Below, in pieces: positions 25,600 to 35,458 of a DNA stretch of 64,000 nt. Origin of the DNA: Demequina sp. NBRC 110055 (GTDB lineage Bacteria > Actinomycetota > Actinomycetes > Actinomycetales > Demequinaceae). The stretch is from positions 62,001 to 126,000 of the forward strand of contig NZ_BBRL01000004.1 in assembly GCF_002090135.1 (NCBI RefSeq), in the 5' to 3' direction. Below the pieces are notes generated by a model. That model had not been told where the DNA came from. It ran no database searches and worked only from the letters and a program-made list of their open reading frames with translations. How positions within the stretch are numbered: position 1 is the stretch's first letter; every line of letters begins with the position of its first letter. The translations under genes were made by a program, and so were the position numbers.

Positions 25600-27141
25600 C
25601 TAGTGCCCCGCGCCCAGGTTTCCGGACAGCCGGCCGTGACGGGCCGCCGAGTCCTCGTTGAGCCCCACGATCTCGACGGTCTTGCCGCGCGACTCGTACT
25701 TGGTGCGCACGGCATCGAGGGTCGCCACGGTCGAGGCGTCCCACACGTGCGCGCCGGACATGTCGATGACGATCCGCGAAGGGTCTCCTGAGTAGTCGAA
25801 CTGGTACACCAGGTCGTTCGAGGACGCGAAGAACAGTTCGCCGCTCACGGCGTAGACACGCTCGTCGTCCTCGTCGGAGGCGTCGAGCCGGGTGACCGTC
25901 GTGAGGTGGGCGACGCGACGCGCGAACAGCACCATGGCGATGATGACCCCCACGAGCACGCCGTAGGCGAGGTTGTGGGTCCACACGGTTACGACGACGG
26001 TGGCGAGCATCACGAGCGTTTCGGACTTGGGCATCCGGCGCAGCGTGGCCGGTCGAATCGAGTGCCAGTCGAACGTGCCGACGGACACCATGATCATCAC
26101 GGCCACGAGCGCGCCCATGGGCATGAGCGCCACCACGTCGCCCAGCCCGACCACGAGGATGAGTAGGAACACGCCTGCCAGGAACGTCGAAATCCGCGTG
26201 CGGGCACCCGAGGCCTTCACGTTGATCATCGTCTGCCCGATCATCGCGCAGCCACCCATGCCGCCAAAGAAGCCGGTAATGACGTTCGCGGCGCCCTGAC
26301 CCCACGCCTCCCGCGTCTTGTTGGAGTGCGTGTCGGTGACGTCGTCGACGAGCTTGGCGGTCATCAGCGACTCGAGCAGCCCGACGAGCGCCATGGCGAG
26401 GGCGTAGGGGGCGATGATCTGGAGCGTCTCGAGCGTCAGGGGCACATTCGGGAACAGCAGCGACGGCAGGGACTCGGGCAGGGCACCCTCATCGCCCACG
26501 GTCGGCACGGAGATTCCGCCGAGGACCGCCGCGGCGGTCAGCAGCACGATCGCCACGAGTGGCGCGGGCACCACCGACGTCCAGCGCGGCAGGAACACCA
26601 TGATCGCGATTCCGATCGCGACCATCGGGTACACGGTCCACGGCACGTCGATGAGGTGGGGCAACTGCGCCGTGAAGATCAGGATGGCGAGCGCGTTGAC
26701 GAAGCCGACCATGACGGAGCGCGGGATGAACCGCATGAGTTTCGCCACACCCAGCAGGCCCAGCGCCACCTGGATCACCCCGGCGAGGATCACCGCAGCC
26801 ACCAGGTAGTCGAGTCCATGCGACTCGACCAGCGGCGCGATCACGAGTGCCACGGCTCCCGTGGCCGCCGAGATCATCGCGGGACGTCCGCCGAGGAAGG
26901 CGATCGAGACGGCCATGGTGAAGGACGCGAAGAGTCCCACGCGCGGGTCCACGCCGGCGATGATCGAGAACGCGATGGCCTCGGGGATCAGCGCGAGCGC
27001 GACCACGAGTCCCGCCAGCACCTCCGTCCTGAGGCGCCGCGGCGAGCGCAGCGCGGCGCGCACCGAGTAGGAGGCGTCCGCCTCGGGGGCGCCCGTCACG
27101 GGCGCGGGCTCGGGAAGGCGGTCGGAGGGCAGGGCAGGCAC
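25600..27141 (-). CDS. SulP-family anion transporter with STAS domain
   Basis: A 513-residue transporter with 10-12 helices between residues about 30 and 410, then a C-terminal STAS domain (about 420-505). GLFASFTMAVSIAFLGGRPAM is partly diagnostic of SulP. Family substrates include sulfate, bicarbonate and dicarboxylates; none can be assigned. The GTG at 27141 is the likely start, with GAGGAC upstream. It is divergent from a MerR gene across a 150-base gap with a dyad, so regulation by that MerR is likely. Confidence 0.88.
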   Translation of the reverse strand: MPALPSDRLPEPAPVTGAPEADASYSVRAALRSPRRLRTEVLAGLVVALALIPEAIAFSIIAGVDPRVGLFASFTMAVSIAFLGGRPAMISAATGAVALVIAPLVESHGLDYLVAAVILAGVIQVALGLLGVAKLMRFIPRSVMVGFVNALAILIFTAQLPHLIDVPWTVYPMVAIGIAIMVFLPRWTSVVPAPLVAIVLLTAAAVLGGISVPTVGDEGALPESLPSLLFPNVPLTLETLQIIAPYALAMALVGLLESLMTAKLVDDVTDTHSNKTREAWGQGAANVITGFFGGMGGCAMIGQTMINVKASGARTRISTFLAGVFLLILVVGLGDVVALMPMGALVAVMIMVSVGTFDWHSIRPATLRRMPKSETLVMLATVVVTVWTHNLAYGVLVGVIIAMVLFARRVAHLTTVTRLDASDEDDERVYAVSGELFFASSNDLVYQFDYSGDPSRIVIDMSGAHVWDASTVATLDAVRTKYESRGKTVEIVGLNEDSAARHGRLSGNLGAGH

Positions 27142-27232
27142 AGGAGTGTCCTCACGTCGACAATGATGGGTGGCCGATGCTGTGGTCGGCTGACGGGCCC
27201 GCTCCCACTTTCGGCGGGGCCGGGCCGCGCAG

Positions 27233-27255
27233 AACTCTACCGCAACGTCAGAGTT
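27233..27255. promoter_or_regulatory. Dyad AACTCT-N11-AGAGTT, probable MerR operator
   Basis: An inverted repeat of six bases with an 11-base spacer lies between the divergent SulP and MerR genes, in the position and geometry common for MerR-family operators. A GATAAT hexamer (27280-27285) lies six bases before the MerR start. Confidence 0.5.
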
Positions 27256-27291
27256 AGCGACGGGGCCCCTGCCGCCCGGGATAATGACGCC

Positions 27292-27687
27292 ATGACTGAC
27301 GCCACACCCACCACCCACCACATCGGCGCCGTGGCCGAGCGCACCGGCCTGTCGTTGCGATCGCTGCGCCACTGGGAAGAGGTGGGGCTCATCACGCCCT
27401 CCGCGCGCACGGAGGGGGGTTTTCGGCTCTACACCGAGGACGACATCGACCGCATCCTGCTGGTGCGCCGCATGAAGCCACTGGGCTACACGCTCGAGGA
27501 AATGGGCGACCTGTTGACCCTCTCCGAGACCATGGCGGACGGCGCCGATGCCGCCGCGATCGGACAGCTGGAATCGCTCCTCGAGGACGCTGAGGCGCGC
27601 CGCGAAAAGCTCAGCGAGCGGCTGGCCATGGCCGACGAGTTCATCAGCATCCTCCAGCGCCGCCGGCGCGACGTCACCGCCCGGTAG
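27292..27687 (+). CDS. MerR-family regulator
   Basis: A 131-residue regulator. The winged HTH is at about 9-75 (HIGAVAERTGLSLRSLRHWEE, in part) and a long dimerisation helix follows at about 85-125. The protein contains no cysteine, so it is unlikely to sense metals or thiols by cysteine ligands as MerR, CueR or SoxR do; the effector is unknown. It is divergent from the SulP transporter, its probable target. The start is supported by a leaderless -10 and by the HTH position. Confidence 0.85.
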   Translation: MTDATPTTHHIGAVAERTGLSLRSLRHWEEVGLITPSARTEGGFRLYTEDDIDRILLVRRMKPLGYTLEEMGDLLTLSETMADGADAAAIGQLESLLEDAEARREKLSERLAMADEFISILQRRRRDVTAR

Positions 27688-27690
27688 GTC

Positions 27691-28128
27691 CTAGGCGAGT
27701 CGACGCCGCATGACCAACGCATCGAGACCCTCGGGCTGGTAGTAGCGAGGACGCACGCGGACATCCTCGAAGCCATAGGAGCGGTACAGCGCCAGCGCGC
27801 CAACGTTGGTGGTCGCCACCTCGAGCCACGCATCGGGAGCACCAAGCCGCCGCGCCTCCGCGAGGAAATCGTCCATGATGAGGCGCGCCAGTCCGTGGCG
27901 GCGGGCCGCGGGGGCGATGGCGAGGTTCATCAGATGGAAGGCGTCGCCCTCATAGCCATACACCGCGTAGCCGGCAAGCACGCCATCGCGTTCCACGCCA
28001 CGCCAGCGCGAGAAGCCGTGCAGGAAGTCCTCGCGAATGAGCGAGGGCGACCAGGCGGAGCGGCCAAAGATCTCGCGCTCGCGCGCGGCGACCCACTCGA
28101 GATCGGCCTCGGTCAGATCGCGCAGCAT
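27691..28128 (-). CDS. rimI: N-acetyltransferase RimI
   Basis: A 145-residue GNAT acetyltransferase. The acetyl-CoA loop is seen as APAARRHGLARLIMDD (about 78-93), and ALALYRSYGFEDVRVRPRYY is the typical RimI C-terminal motif. RimI acetylates protein N-termini, classically ribosomal protein S18. It lies ten bases after tsaB, the usual bacterial arrangement. The ATG at 28126-28128 (MLRDLTEADL) fits the family start. Confidence 0.92.
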   Translation of the reverse strand: MLRDLTEADLEWVAAREREIFGRSAWSPSLIREDFLHGFSRWRGVERDGVLAGYAVYGYEGDAFHLMNLAIAPAARRHGLARLIMDDFLAEARRLGAPDAWLEVATTNVGALALYRSYGFEDVRVRPRYYQPEGLDALVMRRRLA

Positions 28129-28138
28129 CGCGCCCGAG

Positions 28139-28753
28139 TCAGGCCCCTGGGACGCCATGCACGTCGGGGCGGCGCAGGTACATCGGCTCGATCGGGAAGT
28201 CCTTCTCGCCCCTCGCAAGGGAGCGCACCGCCACGCGCGCGAGCCAAGCGGGGTCCACGTCACCGCCCTCGGCGGCAGGGAAGGCGTCGGGATAGAGCAG
28301 CGCGCCGCGGCCGATGGCCGAGCCTGCAGGGACCACGTCGCCGGGGGCGGCAACGGACGGCCCGTCGATCCTCTCGCCGTCGCGGTAGGTGGCCCAGTAG
28401 ACCTCCTTGCGCCGGGCATCGGCCACCACCGTGACCTCGCCGCCGTGGGCGGCCGCGAGCGCATCCAGCGAGCACACCCCCAGCACGGGAACGCCCCAGG
28501 CGAAGCCCAGGGTGCGCGCCGAGACGAGGCCCACGCGCAGACCGGTGAACGGCGCGGGGCCGGTACCCACCACGATGCGAGAGACGTCGGCACCGGTCGC
28601 ACCGGCATCGGCCAGCACGTGCTCGACAAAGCCCGAGAGCAACTCGGCGTGCCCGCGAGGAGCGAACTCGGCGCGCTCGGAAAGGACGTTCTCAGCACCG
28701 TCGTCGAGCAGCGCCACGGAGACGGACGCGGAGGTGTCGATGGCCAGAATCAT
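28139..28753 (-). CDS. tsaB: tRNA t6A modification protein TsaB
   Basis: A 204-residue ASKHA-fold protein (YeaZ). It begins MILAIDTSASVSVALLDD, has the GTGPAPFTGLRVGL region near 63-76 and VVADARRKEVYW. TsaB is the scaffold that dimerises with TsaD in threonylcarbamoylation of tRNA. The gene overlaps none of its neighbours but starts 10 bases from the tsaE stop; TAGGCT seven bases upstream could be an internal leaderless promoter. Confidence 0.93.
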   Translation of the reverse strand: MILAIDTSASVSVALLDDGAENVLSERAEFAPRGHAELLSGFVEHVLADAGATGADVSRIVVGTGPAPFTGLRVGLVSARTLGFAWGVPVLGVCSLDALAAAHGGEVTVVADARRKEVYWATYRDGERIDGPSVAAPGDVVPAGSAIGRGALLYPDAFPAAEGGDVDPAWLARVAVRSLARGEKDFPIEPMYLRRPDVHGVPGA

Positions 28754-28763
28754 GAGGTCAAGC

Positions 28764-29261
28764 CTAGTTCGCGGGCAGTTCGACGTCCGACCAGCGGCCG
28801 CCGTGGGCGACGATGCGCACCTCGCGCACGCCCACGTCCGGGTTCGCGAGGTCCACGTCGCCTCCGCGCTCGCGCGTCAGCGTGAGGTGCAGGCGGTCGT
28901 CGGCGAGCTGCTCGGCCTTGTCCTCGCCCCACTCGACCACCGTGATGGAGTCCTCGAGCGTCGAGTCAAGGTCGAGATCGTCGAGCTCGGCGAGCGATCC
29001 GAGCCGGTAGGCGTCGACGTGGATCAGGCCCGGACCGCCCACCTCGGACGGATGGGTGCGAGCAATGATGAAGGTGGGGCTCGCGACGGGTCCGCGGACG
29101 CCGATCGCGTCGCCCAAACCTTGGGTGAAGGTGGTCTTGCCCGCGCCGAGGTCGCCGCTCAAGATGAGCAGATCACCGGGACGCAGCAGGGGTGCGACCA
29201 CCCGAGCGGCAAAGGCGCGCATCGCGTCGGCATCGGGAATCGTGACGGTCTCGTCGATCAT
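28764..29261 (-). CDS. tsaE: tRNA t6A ATPase TsaE
   Basis: A 165-residue P-loop ATPase. Walker A is GDLGAGKTT at 36-44, and SPTFIIARTHP, HVDAYRLG and VVEWGED complete the family motifs. TsaE drives turnover of the TsaB-TsaD complex. Its ATG overlaps the alr stop by four bases (ATGA), which couples its translation to alr. Confidence 0.93.
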   Translation of the reverse strand: MIDETVTIPDADAMRAFAARVVAPLLRPGDLLILSGDLGAGKTTFTQGLGDAIGVRGPVASPTFIIARTHPSEVGGPGLIHVDAYRLGSLAELDDLDLDSTLEDSITVVEWGEDKAEQLADDRLHLTLTRERGGDVDLANPDVGVREVRIVAHGGRWSDVELPAN

Positions 29262-30367
29262 GCGTCCTCCTTGGGTCGAAGTCCCCCGAAGCGACAGACG
29301 ACCTCGTAGTCGATGGTGCCGATGGCATCGGCCCAGTCCGTGGCGCTGGGACCGCCGGGGCCGATCAGGGTGGCGACATCCCCCTCGCTCACCTCCGTGG
29401 CGGGGCCGAGGTCCACAACGAACTGGTCCATGCAGACGCGCCCGGCGATCGTGTACCGACGGCCGCGGATCTCGACCTCGGCACGGCCGCCGGCAGCCCG
29501 GAACACGCCGTCGGCGTAGCCCGCGCTGATGAGCCCCAGGGTGGTCGCGTAGGGAGTGACGTACTCGTGGCCGTAGCTCACGCCCTGGCCGGCCGACACG
29601 TCCTTGACGAGCACCACCCGCGAGCGCACCGCCATCGCCGCACGCAAACCGAAGTCCTCCCCCGCCGGGTCCGCGATAGGCGGCAGCCCGTACAGTGCGA
29701 TGCCGGGGCGGACCAGGTCGAAATGCAGGTCGGGGCGCGTGAGGGTGCACGCCGAGTTCGCGAGGTGGCGCACCTCCAGCTCGATGTCCCGCTCCGCGAC
29801 GGCCACCAGGGCCGCGCGAAAGTTCTCGGCCTGCAGGTCGATGGTCTCGTGACCCGGCTGATCGGCCCAGGCGAGGTGCGACCACATGCCGACCATGCGC
29901 ACGTGACCGGCGGCCTGGGCCTCCGCCGCGGCGTCCACCAATGCCGGCAGGTCGTGGAGGGTGACGCCCTCGCGGCCCAGGCCGGTGTCCACGCAGACAT
30001 GGATCCGGGCCGGTCGCGTCAGGTCGCGTGCAGCGGCGACCACCACCTCGAGCACCGCGAGCGAGGAGACTGACAGGTCGACGTCGGCGGCGATGAGGGC
30101 CCGCGCCGGCACCTCGGTGCCGTACAGCCAGGTGAAGATGCGACCGGTATCGCCGGCCGCGCGCAGGGCGAGGGCCTCGCCCGGCTGAGCGACTCCCAGC
30201 CACGCCGCTCCCCCGGCCCGAGCGGCGGCGGCGGCGCCGACGAGCCCATGTCCATACGCATCGGCCTTCACCACGGCCATCACGTCGGCGTCACCGGCCA
30301 TCTCGCGCAAGATGCCCACGTTGTGGGTGATTGCGGCGTGGTCGATGGTGATCTCGAGAGCGCTCAT
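29258..30367 (-). CDS. alr: Alanine racemase
   Basis: A 369-residue PLP enzyme that makes D-alanine for peptidoglycan. Lys34 in VVKADAYGHG is the PLP-binding lysine; YATTLGLISAGYADGVFR contains the catalytic tyrosine region and VCMDQFVVDLG is conserved in the C-terminal barrel. It is embedded in the cluster glmS-acpS-alr-tsaE-tsaB-rimI with one- and four-base overlaps to acpS and tsaE, so it is one transcription unit. Confidence 0.96.
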   Translation of the reverse strand: MSALEITIDHAAITHNVGILREMAGDADVMAVVKADAYGHGLVGAAAAARAGGAAWLGVAQPGEALALRAAGDTGRIFTWLYGTEVPARALIAADVDLSVSSLAVLEVVVAAARDLTRPARIHVCVDTGLGREGVTLHDLPALVDAAAEAQAAGHVRMVGMWSHLAWADQPGHETIDLQAENFRAALVAVAERDIELEVRHLANSACTLTRPDLHFDLVRPGIALYGLPPIADPAGEDFGLRAAMAVRSRVVLVKDVSAGQGVSYGHEYVTPYATTLGLISAGYADGVFRAAGGRAEVEIRGRRYTIAGRVCMDQFVVDLGPATEVSEGDVATLIGPGGPSATDWADAIGTIDYEVVCRFGGLRPKEDA

Positions 30368-30723
30368 CAGTCTCCTTCCGCCACCACGACGGCGGAGGCG
30401 ATGCCCGCGTCGTGCGACAACGACAGGTGCAGGTGGGTGATGCCCAACTCGGCCGCGCGCGCCGCGACGGTGCCGCGCATGGTCATGACGGGCCGGCCCG
30501 ACTCCTCGCGCAGCACCTCGGCATCATGCCAGTGCAGGCCTGCCGGAGCGCCCAGCGCCTTGGCCAGGGCCTCCTTCGCAGCCCACCGCGCGGCAAGCGA
30601 GTGCGGACCGAATTCGCGCTCATCCGGGGTGAAGACGCGCTCGACGAAGGACGGCGACTTCGCGAGCGTCTCCTCGAACCGCGCGATCTCGACCACGTCG
30701 ATGCCGACGCCCAGCACCGGCAT
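30367..30723 (-). CDS. acpS: Holo-ACP synthase
   Basis: A 118-residue AcpS that adds the phosphopantetheine arm of CoA to acyl carrier protein. [12 protein letters not shown] at about 7-18 holds the magnesium-binding aspartate and [13 protein letters not shown] at about 46-58 the second conserved motif. It is full length and overlaps glmS and alr by one base each. Confidence 0.95.
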   Translation of the reverse strand: MPVLGVGIDVVEIARFEETLAKSPSFVERVFTPDEREFGPHSLAARWAAKEALAKALGAPAGLHWHDAEVLREESGRPVMTMRGTVAARAAELGITHLHLSLSHDAGIASAVVVAEGD

Positions 30724-32588
30724 TATTCGACCGTGACGGACTTGGCGAGGTTGCGCGGCTGGTCCACGTCGTAGCCCTTCGCGGCAGCGAGCTCGTGGGC
30801 GAAGATCTGCAGCGGGATGACCGACAGCAGCGGCGTCATGAGCACGGGCGCGCTGGGCACGTAGAACGTGTGGGCCGCGTGTGAAGCCGCGACCGTGTCG
30901 CCCTCCTCGGCGATGACCAGCGTGCGGGCGCCGCGGGCGCGGACCTCCTGCACGTTGGACAGCACCTTGGCGTGTAGCGACTCGCGCCCGCGCGGGCTCG
31001 GCACCACCACGAACACCGGCTGGTCCTGCTCGACGAGAGCGATCGGGCCGTGCTTCAGCTCGCCCGCGGCGAAGCCCTCGGCGTGGATGTACGCCAGCTC
31101 CTTGAGCTTAAGCGCCCCCTCGAGCGCTACGGGGAAGCCCACGTGGCGGCCCAGGAAGAGCACCGTGCGCTCGTTCGCCATGGAGCGTGCCACCTCGCGG
31201 ATGGGCTCGGACGTGTCGAGCACACGCTGGATCTTCGCGGGCATGGCGTCCAGGTCGGCCAGCAGCGCATCGATCTCGTCGGGGAACTTATTGCCGCGCA
31301 ACTCCGCGAGGTAAATGCCCAGCAGGTAGCCGGCGGTGATCTGCGCGAGGAAGGCCTTCGTCGAGGCGACCGCGATCTCGGGTCCGGCGCGGGTGTACAG
31401 CACGGCATCGGCCTCGCGCGCGATGGTCGAGCCCTGCGCGTTGACGATGCCGATCACGGTGGCGCCCTGCTGCTGCGCGTGGCGCACGGCCATGATGGTG
31501 TCCATCGTCTCGCCGGACTGGCTGACAGCCACCACGAGGGTCTTCACCGACACGATGGGGTCGCGGTAGCGGAACTCGTGCGACAGCTCAACCTCGACCG
31601 GGATGCGCGTCCAGTGCTCGATCGCGTAGCGCGCCACCTGGCCCGCATAGGAGGCGGTCCCGCACGCGATGACGATGATCTTGTCGATGGACTTGAGGAT
31701 GTACTCGTCGACCATGCCCTCGTCGAGCTTGAGCCGGCCCTTCTCGTCGAGGCGGCCGCGCAGCGTGTCGGCGACGGCCGCGGGCTGGTCGTAGATCTCC
31801 TTCTCCATGAAGGTCGCGAAGCCGCCCTTTTCGGCCGCGGAGGCGTCCCAGTCCACGTGGTACGGCTCGCGCTCGACGACGGCGCCATTCGCATCGGTGA
31901 CCACGACCCCCTCGGGCGTGATCTCGACGACCTCGTCCTGACCGAGCTCGAGCGCGGTACGGGTGTGCTCGATGAACGCCACGACGTCGGAGCCCAGGAA
32001 GTTCTCGCCCTCGCCCAGGCCCACCACGAGCGGCGAGTTGCGGCGCGCGCCCACGACGACGTCGGGCTCATGCGAGTCGACGGCGAGGAGCGTGAAGGCG
32101 CCCTCAAGCCGGCGCGCGGCGGCGCGCATGGCATCGGCCAGGCTCAACCCCGACTCGACGAGCGAACCCAACAGGTGGCCCGCGACCTCCGTGTCCGTGT
32201 CGGACAGGAAGTCGATGCCCTGCGCCGCGAGCTCGGCGCGCAGTTCGCCGTGGTTCTCGATGATCCCGTTGTGGATGATCGCGATGCGCCCGCCCAACGC
32301 GAGGTGGGGGTGCGCGTTGGCATCGGTGGGGGCACCATGCGTGGCCCAGCGGGTGTGACCGATGGCGGCCGATGCCGCGGGCAGCGGGGTCTCCGCGATC
32401 GCCTTGGCGAGCTTCTCGAGCTTGCCGGCCTTCTTGGCGGTGGCGACGCGGTCCCGGTCGTCGGCCACGAGGGCAATGCCCGCCGAGTCGTAGCCGCGGT
32501 ACTCGAGCCTCGCCAGACCCCCCATGACGACACCCTGAGCACGGTCAGACGCCGCCCCCGCCCCGACGTAACCGACGATTCCACACAT
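30723..32588 (-). CDS. glmS: Glucosamine-fructose-6-phosphate aminotransferase
   Basis: A 621-residue enzyme that makes glucosamine 6-phosphate from fructose 6-phosphate and glutamine. The N-terminal glutaminase starts MCGIVGYVG, with Cys2 becoming the catalytic N-terminus; [18 protein letters not shown] is intact. Two SIS sugar isomerase domains follow (CGTASYAG and [10 protein letters not shown]), ending [13 protein letters not shown]. The upstream TAGACT seven bases from the ATG suggests a leaderless message; no glmS ribozyme is possible in the 58-base gap to coaA. glmM is 3 kb away. Confidence 0.97.
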   Translation of the reverse strand: MCGIVGYVGAGAASDRAQGVVMGGLARLEYRGYDSAGIALVADDRDRVATAKKAGKLEKLAKAIAETPLPAASAAIGHTRWATHGAPTDANAHPHLALGGRIAIIHNGIIENHGELRAELAAQGIDFLSDTDTEVAGHLLGSLVESGLSLADAMRAAARRLEGAFTLLAVDSHEPDVVVGARRNSPLVVGLGEGENFLGSDVVAFIEHTRTALELGQDEVVEITPEGVVVTDANGAVVEREPYHVDWDASAAEKGGFATFMEKEIYDQPAAVADTLRGRLDEKGRLKLDEGMVDEYILKSIDKIIVIACGTASYAGQVARYAIEHWTRIPVEVELSHEFRYRDPIVSVKTLVVAVSQSGETMDTIMAVRHAQQQGATVIGIVNAQGSTIAREADAVLYTRAGPEIAVASTKAFLAQITAGYLLGIYLAELRGNKFPDEIDALLADLDAMPAKIQRVLDTSEPIREVARSMANERTVLFLGRHVGFPVALEGALKLKELAYIHAEGFAAGELKHGPIALVEQDQPVFVVVPSPRGRESLHAKVLSNVQEVRARGARTLVIAEEGDTVAASHAAHTFYVPSAPVLMTPLLSVIPLQIFAHELAAAKGYDVDQPRNLAKSVTVE

Positions 32589-32595
32589 GCGGACG

Positions 32596-32601
32596 AGTCT
32601 A
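32596..32601 (-). promoter_or_regulatory. Leaderless -10 (TAGACT) of glmS
   Basis: Read on the minus strand, TAGACT ends seven bases before the glmS ATG, the same arrangement as tsaD. The gap to the divergent coaA start is 58 bases. Confidence 0.5.
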
Positions 32602-32646
32602 CGGCGGCAAGCCCGCGGCACGGCACAGCACGCACGATGCGGAACA

Positions 32647-33612
32647 ATGGTGGCCGTGAGTCCCCGTACCTCGCCCGCCTCGGACGGCCCCTTCACGACC
32701 TTTTCTCGTGACCAGTGGGCCGCGCTCGCCACGACCACGCCCTTGCCTCTCACGCAGGAGGACATCCGCCGCGTACGTGGGCTGGGCGACCCCATCGACC
32801 TCGCCGAGGTCGACAAGATCTACCGCCCCCTGTCGCGTCTGCTCGACCTGTACTCGGGCGCCATCGGGGGCTTGCACTCCGCGACGAGCGCGTTCCTGGG
32901 CGAGTCCACGGGGCGCACGCCCTACGTCATCGGCATCGCCGGTTCGGTCGCGGTGGGTAAGTCCACGACCGCGCGCGTGCTGCGAGAACTCATGGCGCGG
33001 TGGCCCCACTCGCCTCGCGTCGAGCTCATCACTACCGACGGCTTCCTGCACCCCAACGCCGTCCTCGCCGAGCGTGGCCTGCTCCAGCGCAAGGGTTTCC
33101 CTGAGTCGTATGACAGGCGCGCCCTGCGCCAGTTCATCGCGGACGTGAAGTCCGGCGTCGACGAGGTCAGCGCGCCGGTCTATTCGCACATCACGTACGA
33201 CATCGTTCCCGGCGAGCGTGCCGTGGTGCGCCGCCCCGACATCCTCATCGTCGAGGGTCTCAACGTGCTCCAGCCGGCCAGCCCCCGTGACCTTGATGAG
33301 ACGGCACTGGCGGTGTCGGACTACTTCGACGTGTCGATCTACGTGGATGCCGAGCCCACCGACGTGCGCCGCTGGTACATCGACCGCTTCCTGTCACTGC
33401 GCTCGACGGCGTTCTCGCGGCCAGACTCGTACTTCCTCAACTACGCGGACCTCACCGACGAGGAGGCCGTCGAGAAGGCCGGCCACATCTGGGACTCGAT
33501 CAACGCACCCAACCTCGCGCGCAACATCGCTCCCACGCGCTCGCGCGCGACCATCATCCTGTCCAAGGGAGCGGACCACCAGGTCCAGTCCGTGCACATG
33601 CGCAAGCTCTAG
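32647..33612 (+). CDS. coaA: Pantothenate kinase, type I
   Basis: A 321-residue kinase for the first step of CoA synthesis. Walker A is GSVAVGKST at 99-107; [17 protein letters not shown] and SHITYDIVP are the CoaA motifs, and the C-terminal [14 protein letters not shown] is complete. The ATG at 32647 gives the family length; alternate GTG codons at 32650 and 32656 are possible. It is divergent from glmS. Confidence 0.96.
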   Translation: MVAVSPRTSPASDGPFTTFSRDQWAALATTTPLPLTQEDIRRVRGLGDPIDLAEVDKIYRPLSRLLDLYSGAIGGLHSATSAFLGESTGRTPYVIGIAGSVAVGKSTTARVLRELMARWPHSPRVELITTDGFLHPNAVLAERGLLQRKGFPESYDRRALRQFIADVKSGVDEVSAPVYSHITYDIVPGERAVVRRPDILIVEGLNVLQPASPRDLDETALAVSDYFDVSIYVDAEPTDVRRWYIDRFLSLRSTAFSRPDSYFLNYADLTDEEAVEKAGHIWDSINAPNLARNIAPTRSRATIILSKGADHQVQSVHMRKL

Positions 33613-33627
33613 GCGGCCTGCGGCGCG

Positions 33628-34488
33628 CTACGCGGGTTTGCGAGCCACCAGCGTGAAGGTGGTCGGGATGCGCGACCGTAGAGGCTCCGGGTACGCGTAG
33701 TCGCCGCCAGGCAGCTCCTCCATGAGGTCCGAAAACTTCCACGGCAGCGTCGTTCCCTCGTCGAAGGCCACCAGGTCGAGACCCGCGCTGAGCAGCGCTG
33801 TCACGGTCTCCGATAGCGCGTGCGGGTACTCCAGCGTGCGCGGGCTCGTCACGGTGCCGTCGCCCGCGTATGTCGACTGGTCGTTCCACTCGATCGCGTC
33901 GCCGTTGGCGAAGTAGCGGTAGCGGGTCACCAGGCGGTCAGCGGTCTCGTCGAGCGAGTACAGCGCCGGGTGGCCGTCGCGGATATAGAAGATGCCTCCC
34001 GGACGCAGGAGCGCTGCCACCTGTGCGGCCCAGCGATCGAGGTCGCTCAGCCAGGTGATGGCGCCGATGGACGTGTACACGAGGTCGAAGGCGCCTGAGA
34101 CGGCCGCGCGCGCGTCGAGGACATCGGTCTCGACCCAGGTCGCGGCAAGTCCGAGCTCGGCGGCAAGTGCCTTGCCGGCCGCGAGCGCCGCAGGAGAGAA
34201 GTCCACCCCTGTCACGTGCGCGCCTGCCCGAGCGAGCGAGAGGGTGTCGGTGCCGATGTGGCACTGCAGGTGGCAGACCTCGAGCCCCGCGATGCCCGCA
34301 GGGAGATGGCGGCCGAGCGCCTCGAGGTCGTCGTGCACGACGGTGCTCATGGCGGACGGGTCCGCGCGCAGCGCGGCCACCTCGGGATACGCGTCAACGT
34401 GAAGCGGTACGCGAGCCTCCCAGTTCGCGAGGTTGACGGACCTCGCCTCCTCCCAGGTGACGGCGGCATCGGCGCCTTGTTCGCTCAT
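33628..34488 (-). CDS. Class I SAM-dependent methyltransferase
   Basis: A 286-residue methyltransferase. The SAM motif is LEVCHLQCHIGTDTLSLA (about 70-87) followed by TGVDFSPAALAAGKALA. The glycine-poor motif I (HIGTDT) with the preceding CHLQC is typical of an actinobacterial group of unknown substrate. It starts nine bases after the DedA stop and the stop codon itself is part of TAAATT six bases upstream of the ATG, a possible leaderless promoter. Substrate cannot be assigned. Confidence 0.85.
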   Translation of the reverse strand: MSEQGADAAVTWEEARSVNLANWEARVPLHVDAYPEVAALRADPSAMSTVVHDDLEALGRHLPAGIAGLEVCHLQCHIGTDTLSLARAGAHVTGVDFSPAALAAGKALAAELGLAATWVETDVLDARAAVSGAFDLVYTSIGAITWLSDLDRWAAQVAALLRPGGIFYIRDGHPALYSLDETADRLVTRYRYFANGDAIEWNDQSTYAGDGTVTSPRTLEYPHALSETVTALLSAGLDLVAFDEGTTLPWKFSDLMEELPGGDYAYPEPLRSRIPTTFTLVARKPA

Positions 34489-34497
34489 GGACCGAAT

Positions 34498-35364
34498 TTA
34501 GCGCTGCGAGTCGTCTGCCGATGCGGTGGGGTCGTCGCCCTCCGGATCGGCCGTGCGGCGCCGGTGCGCCAGCGGGATCTGACCGGTGAAACTCTCGCGC
34601 CGTTCCGCGCGGTGTTCGGCACGGTGCTCACGTCGCTCCAGGCGCAGCCGCTCGGCTTCGGCCGCCCGTTCGCGTTCCTCGGGGGTGAGGTTCGCCTCGA
34701 TGTCGCTGACAAGGTCGGGAAGGTCAGGCGACGTCAAGCCAAACCAACCCAGGATGCGGTCCACGAAAAAGCCAAATACCACGCCGGCGATGACCCCGAT
34801 CACGATCGACAGCACCAGGTTGTCCTCGGGAAAGATCGCCCCCGCGATGGTGCCGAGCGCGACACTCCATATCGCCCACATGCTGGCACCGATCGCGTCG
34901 ACGCCCATGAACCTGCGGTGAGGGAACCGAAGCGCGCCCGCGGCTAGGTTGACCACGACCCGGCCACCTGGAACGAACCGCGCGGCGATGATGAATGTCG
35001 TGCCCCGCCGCTCGAGCTGCGTCTCAGCCCAGTCGAGCGAACGGCGCCAGCGGTCGCGCTTGAACAGGCGCCACTGGGCGATGTTCGCCTTCGCGCCAAT
35101 GAGGTACGCGATCTGGTCTCCCAGCCATGCGCCCAGCGCGGCGCACACCAGGATGAGCGGCAGGATGGGCGAACCGGTCTGGTACGAGGTGGTCGAGGTC
35201 GCGATGACCACCGACTCGCTTGGCACCACGGGGAAGAAGCCGTCCACCATAGACACGCCCGCGATGCCGGGGTAGATCCACAGGGACTCGGACAGCTCCA
35301 GCACCCATTCCTCGACGGTGGAGGAGAAGTGCAGAATCCAGTCGGTGAAACTACGGTCGGTCAC
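34498..35364 (-). CDS. DedA-family membrane protein
   Basis: A 288-residue protein with the DedA/VTT (SNARE-associated) domain in about residues 30-205, including FFPVVPSESVVI and the FVPGGRVVVNLAAGALRFPHRRF stretch (in part) with its conserved arginine. Family members are lipid flippases that recycle undecaprenyl phosphate or phosphatidylethanolamine. The last 70 residues are a strongly charged, probably helical cytosolic tail rich in Glu and Arg. The GTG at 35364 is the likely start. Confidence 0.88.
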   Translation of the reverse strand: MTDRSFTDWILHFSSTVEEWVLELSESLWIYPGIAGVSMVDGFFPVVPSESVVIATSTTSYQTGSPILPLILVCAALGAWLGDQIAYLIGAKANIAQWRLFKRDRWRRSLDWAETQLERRGTTFIIAARFVPGGRVVVNLAAGALRFPHRRFMGVDAIGASMWAIWSVALGTIAGAIFPEDNLVLSIVIGVIAGVVFGFFVDRILGWFGLTSPDLPDLVSDIEANLTPEERERAAEAERLRLERREHRAEHRAERRESFTGQIPLAHRRRTADPEGDDPTASADDSQR

Positions 35365-35458
35365 GGCATCAGTGTTTCAGCCTCGCGGGTCGCCCGCGAT
35401 GGGGAATCACCCTGATCCGTGTCCGCGCAAGGATGAATCGCGCGCGGTGCGCGGTGGC

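Noticed and set aside
32589-32646. A glmS ribozyme in the glmS leader
   Set aside because: The gap to coaA is only 58 bases and a leaderless start is likely, so there is no room for the ribozyme.
31050-32711. A 553-residue plus-strand frame opposite glmS
   Set aside because: Antisense shadow; glmS is complete with all motifs.
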